A DNA stretch of 64,000 nucleotides from Prescottella defluvii (GCA_029690005.1 CP121458.1:992001-1056000); one strand, 5' to 3'; positions 37,213-46,929 are shown, numbered from the stretch's first letter. Notes: generated from the letters alone by a model not told the origin. A program made the numbers and translations.

Positions 37213-37254
37213 GACGGATCCTTTCGGGTGCTGGAGAGATTCTGGGGAGGTGGG

Positions 37255-39561
37255 TCAGAGCGCGAGGGTGACCTTCGTGCCGCACGCGCGCGAGCAGCAG
37301 GTCATCATCGACTTGTTCTGGGCCCGTTCGGTTTTGGTGAGCACCATGTCGCGGTGATCCACCTCGCCGTCGAGGACGGGGGCTTCGCACGATCCGCACA
37401 GCCCCTCCTCGCAGTCGCTCTGGATGTCGATGTTCGACGCGCGCAGGGCGTCGAGCACCGTCTGATCCGCGGCGACCTGGATGGTCAGACCGGAGTCACG
37501 CAGTTCGACCTCGAACGCGTGCTCGTTGGCCGGGTCGAGCGTGGCCAGGTTCGACGTGAAGTGTTCGACGTGCAGCGAGTCCTCAGGCCAGTGCGCGGTG
37601 GCCTCGTCGAGGGCGGAGAGCAGGCGCTCCGGGCCGCACGAGTAGATCTGGGTCCCGTCGACGGGCGTCGCGAGCAGCGCCGGGATGTCGAGGCGGTTGC
37701 CGGCCGCGCTCGAGTGCACCTCGACCTTGTCGCCGTGGTCGGCCGTCAGTCGGTCGAGCAGCGCCATCGTCGCGACATCGCGTCCGCAGTAATGGATCTC
37801 GTAGTCCTTGCCGGACGCCTTCGCGTGGTCGGCCATCGCGATGATCGGCGTGATGCCGATGCCGCCGGCGACGAAGATGTAGCGCGCGGCGTCGGGATCG
37901 AGCTTGAAGTGGTTGCGCGGTCCGCGCATCTTCAGGGTGTCGCCGGCCTGCAGGGTGCGGTGCACGTAGCGCGACCCGCCGCGGCTCTCGGGCTCCTCGA
38001 GCACCGCGATCTGGTACGACGACAGGTCGTTCGGGTCGCCGCACAGCGAGTACTGGCGCGAGAGGTCGCCGAGTTCGACATCGATGTGCGAGCCGGGGGT
38101 CCACTTGGGCAGCGGCTTGCCCGCCGGATCGGACAGCGTCACACGCACGACGCCGTCGGCCGCGGGTTCGATCGCGTCGACCGTGACGGTCCGCGAGATG
38201 TTGGTCTTGGACGGCTCGCCGATCTTGACCGGCTGCCGGTCGTCGAGGATCGACGGGTCGGCGCGCTCCGGGTTCTTGCTCGGATCCCACTGCACCCAAA
38301 CATGATCCGGTCCGCGGAACGACGTGTTGGGCAGGTACGTAAACTCCTGGTCCGGCACGAGTTCCATGTGCGGCAGGCGCTTGGTGAACTCCTCGAAGAA
38401 GATCTGCATCTCCATGCGGGCGAGGTTCTTGCCCATGCACTGGTGGCTGCCGTAGCCGAACGTGAGGTGGTCGCTGGAGTTCTCGCGGCGGATGTCGAAG
38501 TCGTCGGCGCCCTCGAAGTGGCGCTCATCGTGGTTGGCCGACGACGTGACGATCAGCAGCTTCGATCCCTTCGGGATGTCGATGCCGCCAATGGTGGTGT
38601 CGTCGGTGACGAGTCGGCGCCACGCGGCCACCGAACCGGAGTGACGCAGGCACTCCTCGACGGCGTTGGGGATCAGGCTCGGATCGGCGCAGATCTCCTC
38701 CCACACGCTGCGGTTCTCGAGCAGCAGGCGGAAGGCGTTGGCCGAGGCATTGGCCGTGGTCTCGTGCGCCGCAACGATTCCCGCCATCATCATCGAGTGC
38801 AGGTAGGAGTCGGTGACGACGTCGGGCTGCTCCTGCTGCATCCGGATGCCGAACGGCATCCAGCCGTGTCCGGACGGATCCTTGCGCATCTTCTCGAGCA
38901 CCTGGCCGGCGTACTGCCAGAACTTGCCGACCGCCTCGGCGACCGCGACCTGCTCCTCGACCGCGGGCCGGCCCCACGTGTTGACCGTGTGTGCGATCGA
39001 GTAGCTGCGCAGTTCGTCCATGTCCTCCTCGGGCACGCCGAGGAAGTGCAGCGCGACGGTGAGCGGGACCTCCCACAGCATCTCGTCGACGAGGTCGGCC
39101 CGGCCGGTCTCGACGATGCGGTCGACGTACTCGCGGGTGAGGCGGCGGACCATCGGCTCGTGGTGGACCAGTTCCTTGGGGGTGAACGGGTCCATCAGGA
39201 CGCGGCGGCGCGGCATGTGCGCGGGCTCGTCCTCGTTCACCATGGTGCGCGACATCGCGTAGTCGTACTTCGCGAGCGTCGCCGTCGCCTCGTCGGAGAC
39301 CGGGGTGATCTTCTCGAGCGCGATCGACGGCGAGAACAGGATGTTGTCGCGGAAGACGGCCTTGACGTCCTCGTACCGGGTGATCACCCAGTAGCCGAGT
39401 TCGGGGCTGTAGAAAACCGGCTCCTCGTCGCGCGACCAACGCAGCGACGCGGCCGGGTCGACCTGGTACGGACCGGTGAAGGGATCGAAGGCGGCGGCAT
39501 TCGCGGAAACCGGGCAGCCAGTGTTCTGCAGGGCCGTGTGGTCGATCGGGCACACGCTCAT
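37255..39561 (-). CDS. Self-sufficient cytochrome P450 fused to FMN/2Fe-2S reductase (CYP116B type)
   Basis: About 768 residues in one chain. The P450 domain (about 1-425) has the oxygen-activation helix AGIVAAHETTANA, the haem-ligand loop FGYGSHQCMGKNLARMEM, and an ExxR-like segment. The linker leads to a phthalate-dioxygenase-reductase-type module: RQYSLCGDP (FMN), FVAGGIGITPIIAMADHA (NAD(P)H) and a C-terminal plant-type ferredoxin with CEEGLCGSC and a distal Cys. This is the P450RhF/CYP116B plan, able to hydroxylate or dealkylate aromatics without partner proteins. I chose the ATG at 39561 (MSVCPIDH) with GGAG upstream. An IclR gene lies upstream on the same strand; a transporter and hydrolase follow. 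Confidence 0.93.
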   Translation of the reverse strand: MSVCPIDHTALQNTGCPVSANAAAFDPFTGPYQVDPAASLRWSRDEEPVFYSPELGYWVITRYEDVKAVFRDNILFSPSIALEKITPVSDEATATLAKYDYAMSRTMVNEDEPAHMPRRRVLMDPFTPKELVHHEPMVRRLTREYVDRIVETGRADLVDEMLWEVPLTVALHFLGVPEEDMDELRSYSIAHTVNTWGRPAVEEQVAVAEAVGKFWQYAGQVLEKMRKDPSGHGWMPFGIRMQQEQPDVVTDSYLHSMMMAGIVAAHETTANASANAFRLLLENRSVWEEICADPSLIPNAVEECLRHSGSVAAWRRLVTDDTTIGGIDIPKGSKLLIVTSSANHDERHFEGADDFDIRRENSSDHLTFGYGSHQCMGKNLARMEMQIFFEEFTKRLPHMELVPDQEFTYLPNTSFRGPDHVWVQWDPSKNPERADPSILDDRQPVKIGEPSKTNISRTVTVDAIEPAADGVVRVTLSDPAGKPLPKWTPGSHIDVELGDLSRQYSLCGDPNDLSSYQIAVLEEPESRGGSRYVHRTLQAGDTLKMRGPRNHFKLDPDAARYIFVAGGIGITPIIAMADHAKASGKDYEIHYCGRDVATMALLDRLTADHGDKVEVHSSAAGNRLDIPALLATPVDGTQIYSCGPERLLSALDEATAHWPEDSLHVEHFTSNLATLDPANEHAFEVELRDSGLTIQVAADQTVLDALRASNIDIQSDCEEGLCGSCEAPVLDGEVDHRDMVLTKTERAQNKSMMTCCSRACGTKVTLAL

Positions 39562-39833
39562 GAGTTGCATCTCCGTCTGTCTCAAAACTCGCATTGAGCT
39601 GCGAAGTTACTAATAACGCACATCGTGTATCGGTGAGCGAACTTCGCACAGAGTAAGTGCGGTCACATTCGAGGTCAAGTGCGGTCCACATAACGACGCA
39701 GGTGGTCTGTTCTGCGGCTTTGGTGCGACAGGGGGTCCGTATCGGCTGCGGAGTGTGTCCGTTTTGCCTGTTTATCGGCCCCGGATGGGCATGCTTCGGC
39801 CCAAGTGAGGCGTCGACGCGTGACGGGGGAGTG

Positions 39834-40517
39834 TCAGGCGCTGATGAGGTGTTCGATCGCGCGGGAAGTGCGCATCACCGCGGCCGCGGCCTCGTCGGTG
39901 TCGAGCCCGTCGATCGCGACGACGCCGACACTGCGTTCGAGACCTGCCGTCGAGCCGACGCCCTGCGGCAGCGCGATGCCCGACGCGATACCGACCGCGC
40001 CGTGCTCGAGCTGCCCGCGGGTGAGGCTGTAACCGTCGGCTCGGGCCTGGCGGACGGCGTCGGAATCGCTCGGCGATTCGGGGCGCAGCGCGAGGATCGC
40101 GATGCCGGCGGCGCCGCGATCGATCGGGTGACTGCTGCCCACGCGGTAGCCGACGCGCAGCAGCGTGCCCTCCGGTTCGGCCACCATGATCACGACGCAG
40201 TTCTGGCCCTGAGCTGCGGAGACGAACGCGGTCGCCCGGGTCTCGTCGGCGAGCGCGTGCAGTACGGGTTGGACGTCGCTCGCGAACTGCGGCTCGAACC
40301 TCGACGCGAGGACGGCGGCCGCGACGCCGAGCCGGATCCGGCCGTCACCGGTGCGTGTGATCAGCGAGTGTTCTTCGAGCGTCGCGACGATCCGGTAACA
40401 GATGGCCCGGTGGACGTCGAGCTCCTTGGCCAGGTCGGCCACCGAGATCCCGGTCGCGGACTGCGCGACGATGTCGAGCGCGCGCAGACCACGGTCGAGG
40501 GTCTGGAGCGTGCTCAT
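39834..40517 (-). CDS. IclR-family transcriptional regulator
   Basis: 227 residues. The winged helix covers about 8-65 (TLDRGLRALDIVAQSATGIS, VHRAICYRIVATLEEHSL) and the effector domain about 80-225 (IDRGAAGIAILALRPESP). The ATG at 40517 has AGGA upstream. It lies 272 bp upstream of the P450 gene in the same direction and is divergent from the MarR/homogentisate side, so it could govern either; control of the P450 unit is my preference. Confidence 0.88.
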   Translation of the reverse strand: MSTLQTLDRGLRALDIVAQSATGISVADLAKELDVHRAICYRIVATLEEHSLITRTGDGRIRLGVAAAVLASRFEPQFASDVQPVLHALADETRATAFVSAAQGQNCVVIMVAEPEGTLLRVGYRVGSSHPIDRGAAGIAILALRPESPSDSDAVRQARADGYSLTRGQLEHGAVGIASGIALPQGVGSTAGLERSVGVVAIDGLDTDEAAAAVMRTSRAIEHLISA

Positions 40518-40661
40518 GTCGGATCCTGTTCGTCGGGCGGCCGCTGGTCCGGCGGGTTCGAATCCTTTGTACAGACTTTCCCGCGCGGAGCGGTAACCCG
40601 TTGCGGCGCAGCGGTCGCCGCGGTCGAGGGGCGGTCGGCAAAACCGCTATCCGGCGCCGGT

Positions 40662-40685
40662 AAATAGTTCACAGATATACTATTT
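40662..40685. promoter_or_regulatory. Inverted repeat in the IclR/MarR divergent promoter
   Basis: Perfect 7-bp arms AAATAGT and ACTATTT separated by 10 bp, in an AT-rich patch of otherwise GC-rich DNA. Position and symmetry fit a MarR or IclR autoregulatory site. Confidence 0.5.
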
Positions 40686-40749
40686 GGGTGAGTTATCCAG
40701 GACGATCTGCGCTGAGCGCGCCCTCCGCCCGCCGCGATAGGGTGGCCGC

Positions 40750-41318
40750 ATGAGCGGGACGAAGGGCGCAGTGCGCAGGCGGCGCAGGATGCGATCGCGC
40801 CGGGCTCGCTCGACTTCTGGTCGTTCATCGACCTCGCGAACCGCCGGCTCAGCACCGAGTTCGGTTCCACGCACCAGCTGGCCACGCAGGTTTTACTGAC
40901 CCTCAACCGGGCCGCCAACGTGGTCACCTACGACCTGGAATCCTCCGTGCACCGGCCCCGCGGACTGTCGTGGTCGGCGTTCCGGCTGCTGTTCGTGACC
41001 TGGCTCGCCGGTCCGATCGAGCCCAAGAGCGCCGCGAAGCTGACCGGCATGAGCCGCGCGGCGGTCTCGAACCTGACGAAGACGCTCGAAGCGGCCGACC
41101 TGCTCGAGCGGACGCCCGACGAGCACGACGGGCGTTCGGTGCAGCTGTCGCTCACCGAGAAGGGGCGGGCCGAGATGGCCGCCACCTACCGCGAGCACAA
41201 CGAGCGCGAGTACGCGTGGGCGAGCGTGCTCACCGAGGCTGAACAGCACGTTCTCGTCATGCTGCTCGACAAGCTCATCACCAACCGCAGCCAGTTCGAC
41301 GTCCGCGGCCGCAACTGA
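40750..41318 (+). CDS. MarR-family transcriptional regulator, frameshifted near its start
   Basis: About 189 residues after repair. The first frame gives MSG from the ATG at 40750. A missing base at GGG 40756-40758 moves coding to the frame of LDFWSFIDLANRRLSTEFGS and LSWSAFRLLFVTWLAG, with the winged helix in KSAAKLTGMSRAAVSNLTKT and DGRSVQLSLTEKGRAEM. It lies directly upstream of hmgA in the same direction and is the obvious candidate regulator of the homogentisate operon, by analogy with MarR/IclR repressors of hmg genes elsewhere. Confidence 0.82.
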
Positions 41319-41357
41319 CGGCACCGACCGTTCGTGTGGTTGCGCTCACGCCTCGAA

Positions 41358-41378
41358 ACTAGTTAATCTGTTTACTAA
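41358..41378. promoter_or_regulatory. Operator-like repeat upstream of hmgA
   Basis: An AT-rich imperfect inverted repeat, AGTTAA-TCTG-TTTACT, about 110 bp before hmgA. It resembles the AAATAGT/ACTATTT site before the MarR gene in its AGT/ACT half-sites. Possible MarR site. Confidence 0.35.
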
Positions 41379-41487
41379 CCTCGGAGAGGAGCCGGCGGCC
41401 GTGACGAACGCAGCCGTGCTGCTGTTCCGCCGACGGTGACGACCACAGCCCGGCATCAGCGGGCGCGACCACATCAGGAGGCCGGTC

Positions 41488-42686
41488 ATGGCGTTCTACC
41501 GACAGCTCGGCAACATTCCGCCGAAGCGTCACACCCAGCACCGGGATGAGGAAGGCCAGCTCTACTTCGAGGAGCTGATGGGCGAGGAGGGCTTCTCCTC
41601 CGATTCGTCGCTGCTGTACCACCGCCACATCCCGTCGGCCATCGTCGACGCGACCGTGTGGGAACTGCGCGATCAGACCACCACCCCGAACCACCCGCTC
41701 AAGCCGCGGCACCTCGAGCTCCACGACCTCTTCCCGGAGGAGATCTGGCGGAGGCCGACGTCGTCACCGGCCGCCGGCTGATCCTCGGCAACGCCGACGT
41801 GCGCATCTCGTACGTGGTGTCCGCCAAGGAGTCGCCGCTGTACCGCAACTCGCTCGGTGACGAGATGGTGTACGTCGAGTCCGGCGAGGCGATCGTCGAG
41901 ACCGTCTTCGGTGCGCTGCACGCACGTCAGGGCGACTACGTCCTGATCCCGATGTCGACCACCCACCGCTGGGTGCCGCAGGGGTCGGAGCCGTTGCGCG
42001 CGTACGCAATCGAGGCGAACAGCCACATCGTTCCGCCCAAGCGCTACCTGTCGAAGTTCGGTCAGTTCCTCGAGCACGCGCCGTTCTGCGAGCGGGACCT
42101 GCACGGCCCCGCCGAGCCGCTGGTCGCCGAGGGCACCGACGTCGAGGTGCTGGTGAAGCACCGCGCCGGTGGCGCGATCGTCGGCACCCGCATGGTGTAC
42201 CCGAACCACCCGTTCGACGTCGTCGGCTGGGACGGCTGCCTGTACCCGTACACCTTCAACATCTCCGACTACGAGCCCATCACGGGCCGCGTGCACCAGC
42301 CGCCGCCAGCGCACCAGGCGTTCGAGGGCAACAACTTCGTCATCTGCAACTTCGTGCCCCGCAAGGTCGACTACCACCCGCTGTCGATCCCGGTGCCCTA
42401 CTACCACTCGAACGTGGACTCCGACGAGATCATGTTCTACTGCGGTGGCGACTACGAGGCCCGCAAGGGTTCGGGCATCGGCCAGGGCTCGATCTCGATC
42501 CACCCCGGCGGCCACGCCCACGGCCCGCAGCCCGGCGCTTACGAGCGCAGCATCGGCGTCGAGTTCTTCGACGAGCTGGCCGTCATGGTCGACACCTTCC
42601 GCCCGCTCGAGCTCGGTGAGGGCGCGCTGGCGTGCGAGGACGAGGCCTACGCATGGTCCTGGTCCGGACGGGGGCCGAACAAGTGA
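41488..42686 (+). CDS. hmgA: Homogentisate 1,2-dioxygenase, frameshifted
   Basis: Opens the ring of homogentisate to 4-maleylacetoacetate using Fe(II) and oxygen. About 399 residues after repair. MAFYRQLGNIPPKRHTQHRD is the family N-terminus. Cupin-like motifs include SAKESPLYRNSLGDEMVYVE, MVYPNHPFDVVGWDG and, near the C-terminus, HSNVDSDEIMFYCGGDY with ISIHPGGHAHGPQPG holding the iron-binding His/Glu set. The frame breaks at GG 41747-41748 and resumes at ADVVTGRRLILG. The ATG at 41488 follows AGGAGG. The next gene's GTG overlaps its TGA. Confidence 0.95.
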
Positions 42687-43591
42687 CCATCTCTCCGCTG
42701 CTGACGGGTCTGTGCGACGACGCGGCGCTGTTCCCTCCGGGGAACGCGCCGATGGACGCCGCCGTACCCGCGCACCTCGCGCACGAGCGCAGTGACCACG
42801 CCGCCCTCGTCGGACCGTTCGTGTTCCCGGCGCCGCGGCTGGGTGAGCTGCCCGCGATCGTCGCCGATCAGGACGGTGTGCTCAAGCTGAGCCTCACGGT
42901 CCCCGGCGGCACGGACGCCGTTCCGTCGGCGCTCGAGCAGTTGCGCGTCATCGACGGCGTGAAGCTCGTCGCGATGGAGATCGCCGTGCCCGAGGGCCTC
43001 ACCTCGGACGCACTGTTCGCTGCGCTCGACGAGATCGCTTCGGCCGCACCGGGTGTCGACATCTTCGTCGAGGTTCCTCGTGACGGTCGTCGCCCCGAGA
43101 TCCTGGCCCGACTGGCCGGGACCGCGTACGCGGCCAAGTTCCGCACCGGCGGTGTCGTCGCCGCCGCGTACCCGGACGAGACCGAACTGGCCGCCGCGAT
43201 CCACACCGTTGTCGGGGCGGGGGTGCGGTTCAAGGCGACCGCCGGCCTGCACCACGCGGTGCGGAACACGGACCCGGACACGGGATTCGAACAGCACGGC
43301 TTCCTCAACGTCATGCTCGCGGCCCACCGCGCGGCCGACGGTGCGAGCGTCGACGAGATCGCCGCGACGCTCGCCGATCGCGACGGACGGGGCCTCGCCG
43401 CAGACCTTGATGGACTCTCGGCCGAGGCGGTGGACGCGCTGCGCGCGAACTTCCTGTCCTTCGGCACCTGCAGCATCAGCGATCCGCTGACCGAACTGGT
43501 CGGCCTCGGACTGGTGCCCTCAGCATCCACCGAACTCTCCGCGCCTACGGGTTCGGTGGATTCCACTTCGATCGAAGGATCCCGCGCATGA
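42683..43591 (+). CDS. Uncharacterised protein of the homogentisate operon
   Basis: 302 residues, cytoplasmic, overlapping hmgA by 4 bases (GTGA) and fahA by 4 bases (ATGA), so all three are co-translated. Conserved-looking stretches are LLTGLCDDAALFPPGNAPM, VGPFVFPAPRLGEL, AAKFRTGGVVAAAYPDETEL and GVRFKATAGLHHAVRN followed by HGFLNVMLAAHRA. Alternating strand/helix blocks and the KFRTGG and FKATAGLHH loops suggest a TIM-barrel-like enzyme. I recognise no characterised family. It occupies the place where Gram-negative operons have maleylacetoacetate isomerase, which is otherwise missing here. Confidence 0.8.
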   Translation: MTISPLLTGLCDDAALFPPGNAPMDAAVPAHLAHERSDHAALVGPFVFPAPRLGELPAIVADQDGVLKLSLTVPGGTDAVPSALEQLRVIDGVKLVAMEIAVPEGLTSDALFAALDEIASAAPGVDIFVEVPRDGRRPEILARLAGTAYAAKFRTGGVVAAAYPDETELAAAIHTVVGAGVRFKATAGLHHAVRNTDPDTGFEQHGFLNVMLAAHRAADGASVDEIAATLADRDGRGLAADLDGLSAEAVDALRANFLSFGTCSISDPLTELVGLGLVPSASTELSAPTGSVDSTSIEGSRA

Positions 43592-44772
43592 CCGTCATCT
43601 CGATTCCCGCCGAGTCCCTGTTCGGTCTCGACAACCTGCCCTACGGTGTGTTCTCGACGTCCGACGCGGGCCCGCGGGTCGGCGTGCGCGTCGGCGACAG
43701 CGTCGTCGACCTCGCCAAGGCTCTGGGCGATGACGTCTTCGCCGAGCCGACCCTCAACGCGTTCATGGCCCAGGGCCGTGACCGTTGGGTCGAGGTCCGC
43801 GCGCAGATCACCGATCTGGTGTCCGGCGAGATCGCCGACGACGCGGTGTACTCCGTCGACGACGTCACGATGCACCTGCCGATCGCGGTCGCCGACTACG
43901 TCGACTTCTATGCGTCGGAGAACCACGCGACCAACCTGGGCAAGCTGTTCCGCCCGGATTCGGCTGCGCTGATGCCGAACTGGAAGCACCTGCCGGTCGG
44001 CTACCACGGCCGCTCCAGCACCGTCGTCGTGTCGGGTGTCGACATCGTGCGTCCGTGCGGTCAGCGCAAGGCTCCGGCCGACGCGGCCCCCACGTTCGGT
44101 CCGTCGACCCGTCTCGACATCGAGGCCGAGATGGGCTTCATCGTCGGTGTCGGCTCGCCCATGGGCTCCTCGATCACCCCGGACCAGTTCGCCGACCACT
44201 GCTTCGGCGCCGTGATCCTCAACGACTGGACGGCCCGTGACATCCAGGTGTGGGAGTACGTCCCGCTGGGCCCGAACCTCGGCAAGAGCTTCGCGTCGTC
44301 CATCTCCGCGTGGGTCGTTCCGCTGCTGGCGCTCGAGGCCGCCCGCGTCGACACCCCGGTGCAGGATCCGACCCCGCTGCCGTACCTGCAGGGTGAGGAG
44401 AAGTGGGGCCTCGACATCGATCTCGAGGTCGAGTGGAACGGTCACATCGTCTCCCACCCGCCCTACGCCCAGATGTACTGGTCGCCCGCGCAGATGCTGG
44501 CGCACACCACCGTCAACGGTGCGGCCGCCAGCACGGGCGACCTGTTCGGCTCCGGCACCATCTCCGGTCCCGACAAGGCTCAACGAGGCGCCTTCATCGA
44601 GCTGACCTGGGGTGGCGCCGAGCCCGTCGCGGTCGGCGACGAGCAGCGCACGTTCATCGAGGACGGCGACGAGATCTCGATCTCGGCGACCGCGCCCGGT
44701 GTGAACGGCGGCCGCATCGGCTTCGGCGAGGTCCGTGCCCGCATCCTGCCCGCGACCGGTGGTGCCGCATGA
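43588..44772 (+). CDS. fahA: Fumarylacetoacetase
   Basis: 394 residues. Hydrolyses 4-fumarylacetoacetate to fumarate and acetoacetate, the last step of homogentisate breakdown. The N-terminal SH3-like domain is followed by the FAH catalytic domain: YVDFYASENHATNLGKLFR, HLPVGYHGRSSTVVVSG, LDIEAEMGFIVG (metal-binding acidic residues), NDWTARDIQVWEYVPLGP and GKSFASSISAWVVPL. Full length and unbroken. Its ATG overlaps the stop of the preceding unknown gene; its TGA overlaps the scoA start. Confidence 0.95.
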   Translation: MTVISIPAESLFGLDNLPYGVFSTSDAGPRVGVRVGDSVVDLAKALGDDVFAEPTLNAFMAQGRDRWVEVRAQITDLVSGEIADDAVYSVDDVTMHLPIAVADYVDFYASENHATNLGKLFRPDSAALMPNWKHLPVGYHGRSSTVVVSGVDIVRPCGQRKAPADAAPTFGPSTRLDIEAEMGFIVGVGSPMGSSITPDQFADHCFGAVILNDWTARDIQVWEYVPLGPNLGKSFASSISAWVVPLLALEAARVDTPVQDPTPLPYLQGEEKWGLDIDLEVEWNGHIVSHPPYAQMYWSPAQMLAHTTVNGAAASTGDLFGSGTISGPDKAQRGAFIELTWGGAEPVAVGDEQRTFIEDGDEISISATAPGVNGGRIGFGEVRARILPATGGAA

Positions 44773-45514
44773 GCAAGGTCTTCGCAACGGCGGCCGAGGC
44801 CGTCGCGGACATCGCCGACGGATCGTCGCTGACGGTCGGTGGTTTCGGGTTGTGCGGCATCCCGACCGAGTTGATCGGTGCGTTGGCCGATCGTGGTGTG
44901 TCGGGGCTCGAGGTGTTCTCCAACAACTGTGGTGTCGACGAGTGGGGTCTGGGGATCCTGTTGGCGGCTGGGCAGATCCGTCGCGTGACGGCGTCGTATG
45001 TGGGGAGAACAAGGAGTTCGCGCGCCAGTACCTGTCGGGCGAGCTCGAGGTGGAGCTGACCCCGCAGGGCACCCTCGCGGAGCGGATGCGGGCCGGTGGC
45101 GCCGGGATCCCCGCGTTCTACACCCCGGCCGGTGTCGGCACCCCCGTGTCGGAGGGCGGTCTGCCGTGGCGGTACCACCCGGACGGCTCGGTCGCTATCG
45201 CGTCGCCGCCCAAGGAGACCCGCGACTTCGGTGGCAAGACGTTCGTGCTCGAGGAGTCGATCGTCGCGGACTTCGCACTCGTCCACGCCGAGATCGGCGA
45301 CACCGAGGGCAATCTGGTGTTCAACAAGACCGCGATGAACTTCAACCCGCTCGCGGCGATGGCGGGCCGGGTGACGATCGCGCAGGTCGAGCAGCTGGTC
45401 GAGCCGGGCGAACTCGATCCGGGGCAGGTGCATCTGCCGGGTGTGTTCGTCCAGCGTGTGGTGCATACGGGTGTGCAGGACAAGCGAATCGAGAAGCGGA
45501 CGGTGTCGGCATGA
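44769..45514 (+). CDS. scoA: Succinyl-CoA:3-oxoacid CoA-transferase subunit A, frameshifted
   Basis: About 248 residues after repair. Activates acetoacetate (the FahA product) to acetoacetyl-CoA with succinyl-Co[34 protein letters not shown], and after the break [38 protein letters not shown] and [18 protein letters not shown] are SCOT-A hallmarks. The frame breaks at GGGG 45002-45005; the expected GENKEFARQ is restored by one G. Starts and stops overlap its neighbours (ATGA), showing a tightly coupled operon. Confidence 0.93.
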
Positions 45515-46161
45515 GCTGGTCACGGGAGCAGATGGCCGCCCGGGCTGCGGCGGAGATGATCGACGGCGAGTACGTCAATCTGGGGATCGGGTTGCCGACG
45601 TTGATCCCGAACTACCTGCCCGACGGGGTGAAGGTGGTGCTGCATTCGGAGAACGGCATCCTGGGTACCGGCCCCTACCCGAGCGAGGATGCGGTCGACC
45701 CGGATCTCATCAACGCCGGCAAGGAGACCGTGACGGTGAACCCGGGTGCGGCGTTCTTCGATTCGGCGTTGTCGTTCGGGATGATTCGCGGTGGGCACAT
45801 CGACACCGCGGTCCTGGGCGGCATGCAGGTCTCCCGAAACGGTGACCTCGCGAACTGGATGGTGCCCGGGAAGATGGTCAAGGGCATGGGCGGGGCGATG
45901 GATCTGGTCCACGGTGCCCGCCGCGTCATCGTGGTCATGGAACACACGGACCGCGACGGCGGCGCGAAGATCGTCGAGCACTGCTCGCTGCCGCTGACCG
46001 GTCGGGCGGTGGTGCAGCGGATCATCACCAACCTCGCCGTCGTCGACGTCACCGACGGCGGGCTGGTGCTGTGTGAACTCGCACCGGACGTCACCGTGGA
46101 GCAGGTGCGGGCCGCGACCGGCACCGAACTGACCGTCGACCTGGTGGGCGAGGCCGCCTAA
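45511..46161 (+). CDS. scoB: Succinyl-CoA:3-oxoacid CoA-transferase subunit B
   Basis: 216 residues, partner of Sco[21 protein letters not shown], the catalytic Glu in [34 protein letters not shown] and [15 protein letters not shown] segments ([17 protein letters not shown]) fit SCOT-B. The ATG at 45511 overlaps the scoA stop. It is the last gene of the homogentisate operon and meets a TetR gene tail to tail over a hairpin. Confidence 0.95.
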   Translation: MSWSREQMAARAAAEMIDGEYVNLGIGLPTLIPNYLPDGVKVVLHSENGILGTGPYPSEDAVDPDLINAGKETVTVNPGAAFFDSALSFGMIRGGHIDTAVLGGMQVSRNGDLANWMVPGKMVKGMGGAMDLVHGARRVIVVMEHTDRDGGAKIVEHCSLPLTGRAVVQRIITNLAVVDVTDGGLVLCELAPDVTVEQVRAATGTELTVDLVGEAA

Positions 46162-46830
46162 CCGTCCGATCCCCCGTCCGGCCCGAACCTCCCCCCTTCG
46201 GGTCGGACGGGTTCCCATCCGGGTACGGCGCGACTGCCTGAGCAATGAACTGGGCGGCGCGCTGGAATTCCAGTTCCATGTCGAAGACGGTGTTCTGGCG
46301 CCAGTACCGGATCGTTGTCACGTACACGGCCGTCACCATCTGCGAGAGGAACCGCAGCGGGTAGTCCGTGCGCACCTCGCCGCGGGGAACGCCGGTCTCG
46401 AGGACCCGGCCGAACGCGACGATGAATCGTTCCGTGCGGGCGGCACTGATTTCCGGTGTTGCGAGATCCCGGTCGAGCTCCCGGGTGGTCGCGCGAAAGT
46501 ACTGCTCGAGGGTTTCCGCCGCTTCCACGACGTCGTTGAAGAGGGACTCGATTCGCTCCGCCGTGGTCAGGTCCTTTGCGAGCAGTCCGTCGATGATCCC
46601 GGCAACTTGTCCATGTGGCCGCCGTGCAGCGCGGCGAGAACGGCGTCCTTGTTCTCGAAATAGTTGAAGAACGTGCCCCGCGAGACGTGGGCGGCCGCCG
46701 CGATGTCGTCGATCGTGGTCTGGTCGAACCCCCGCTCGGAGAACAGTGTCCGTGCCGCTTCGACCAACCGCTCGCGCGTCCGTTGCTTCCGTTCCTCACG
46801 TCGAGTGATGATCTCTCGCTCGTCCGTCAT
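46091..46830 (-). CDS. TetR-family regulator, frameshifted, 3' end uncertain
   Basis: The N-terminal DNA-binding domain covers about 15-65 ([40 protein letters not shown]). The frame breaks at CCC 46598-46600 and resumes with [20 protein letters not shown] and [15 protein letters not shown], ending near [11 protein letters not shown]. Beyond that the sequence becomes Arg/Pro-rich and overlaps scoB by 71 bp, so the true stop is probably hidden by another error in the C6 run at 46191-46196; a stop at 46158 in the other frame is an alternative. ATG 46830 follows GGGGGCGAC. Strongly similar to the next TetR gene (tandem paralogues). Confidence 0.75.
46174..46210. terminator. Hairpin between scoB and the TetR gene
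   Basis: A 14-bp stem (CCGTCCGGCCCGAA paired with TTCGGGTCGGACGG, one wobble) around a C-rich loop, 12 bp after the scoB stop. It also falls within the uncertain 3' end of the convergent TetR gene. Confidence 0.7.
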
Positions 46831-46929
46831 GTCGCCCCCGTGTTCCACCCAGCATTCCGACCGGCCAGTACAAAACAGAACCTACCCCTTCGGCCCGGGA
46901 TTGCGAGGACAAACCTCGCGAACTGGACA

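Noticed and set aside
35848..39597. A very long open frame (over 1200 codons) on the plus strand antisense to the P450 and transporter genes
   Set aside because: It is the GC-rich antisense shadow of two clear genes, with Glu/Arg/His-rich low-complexity translation and no domain.
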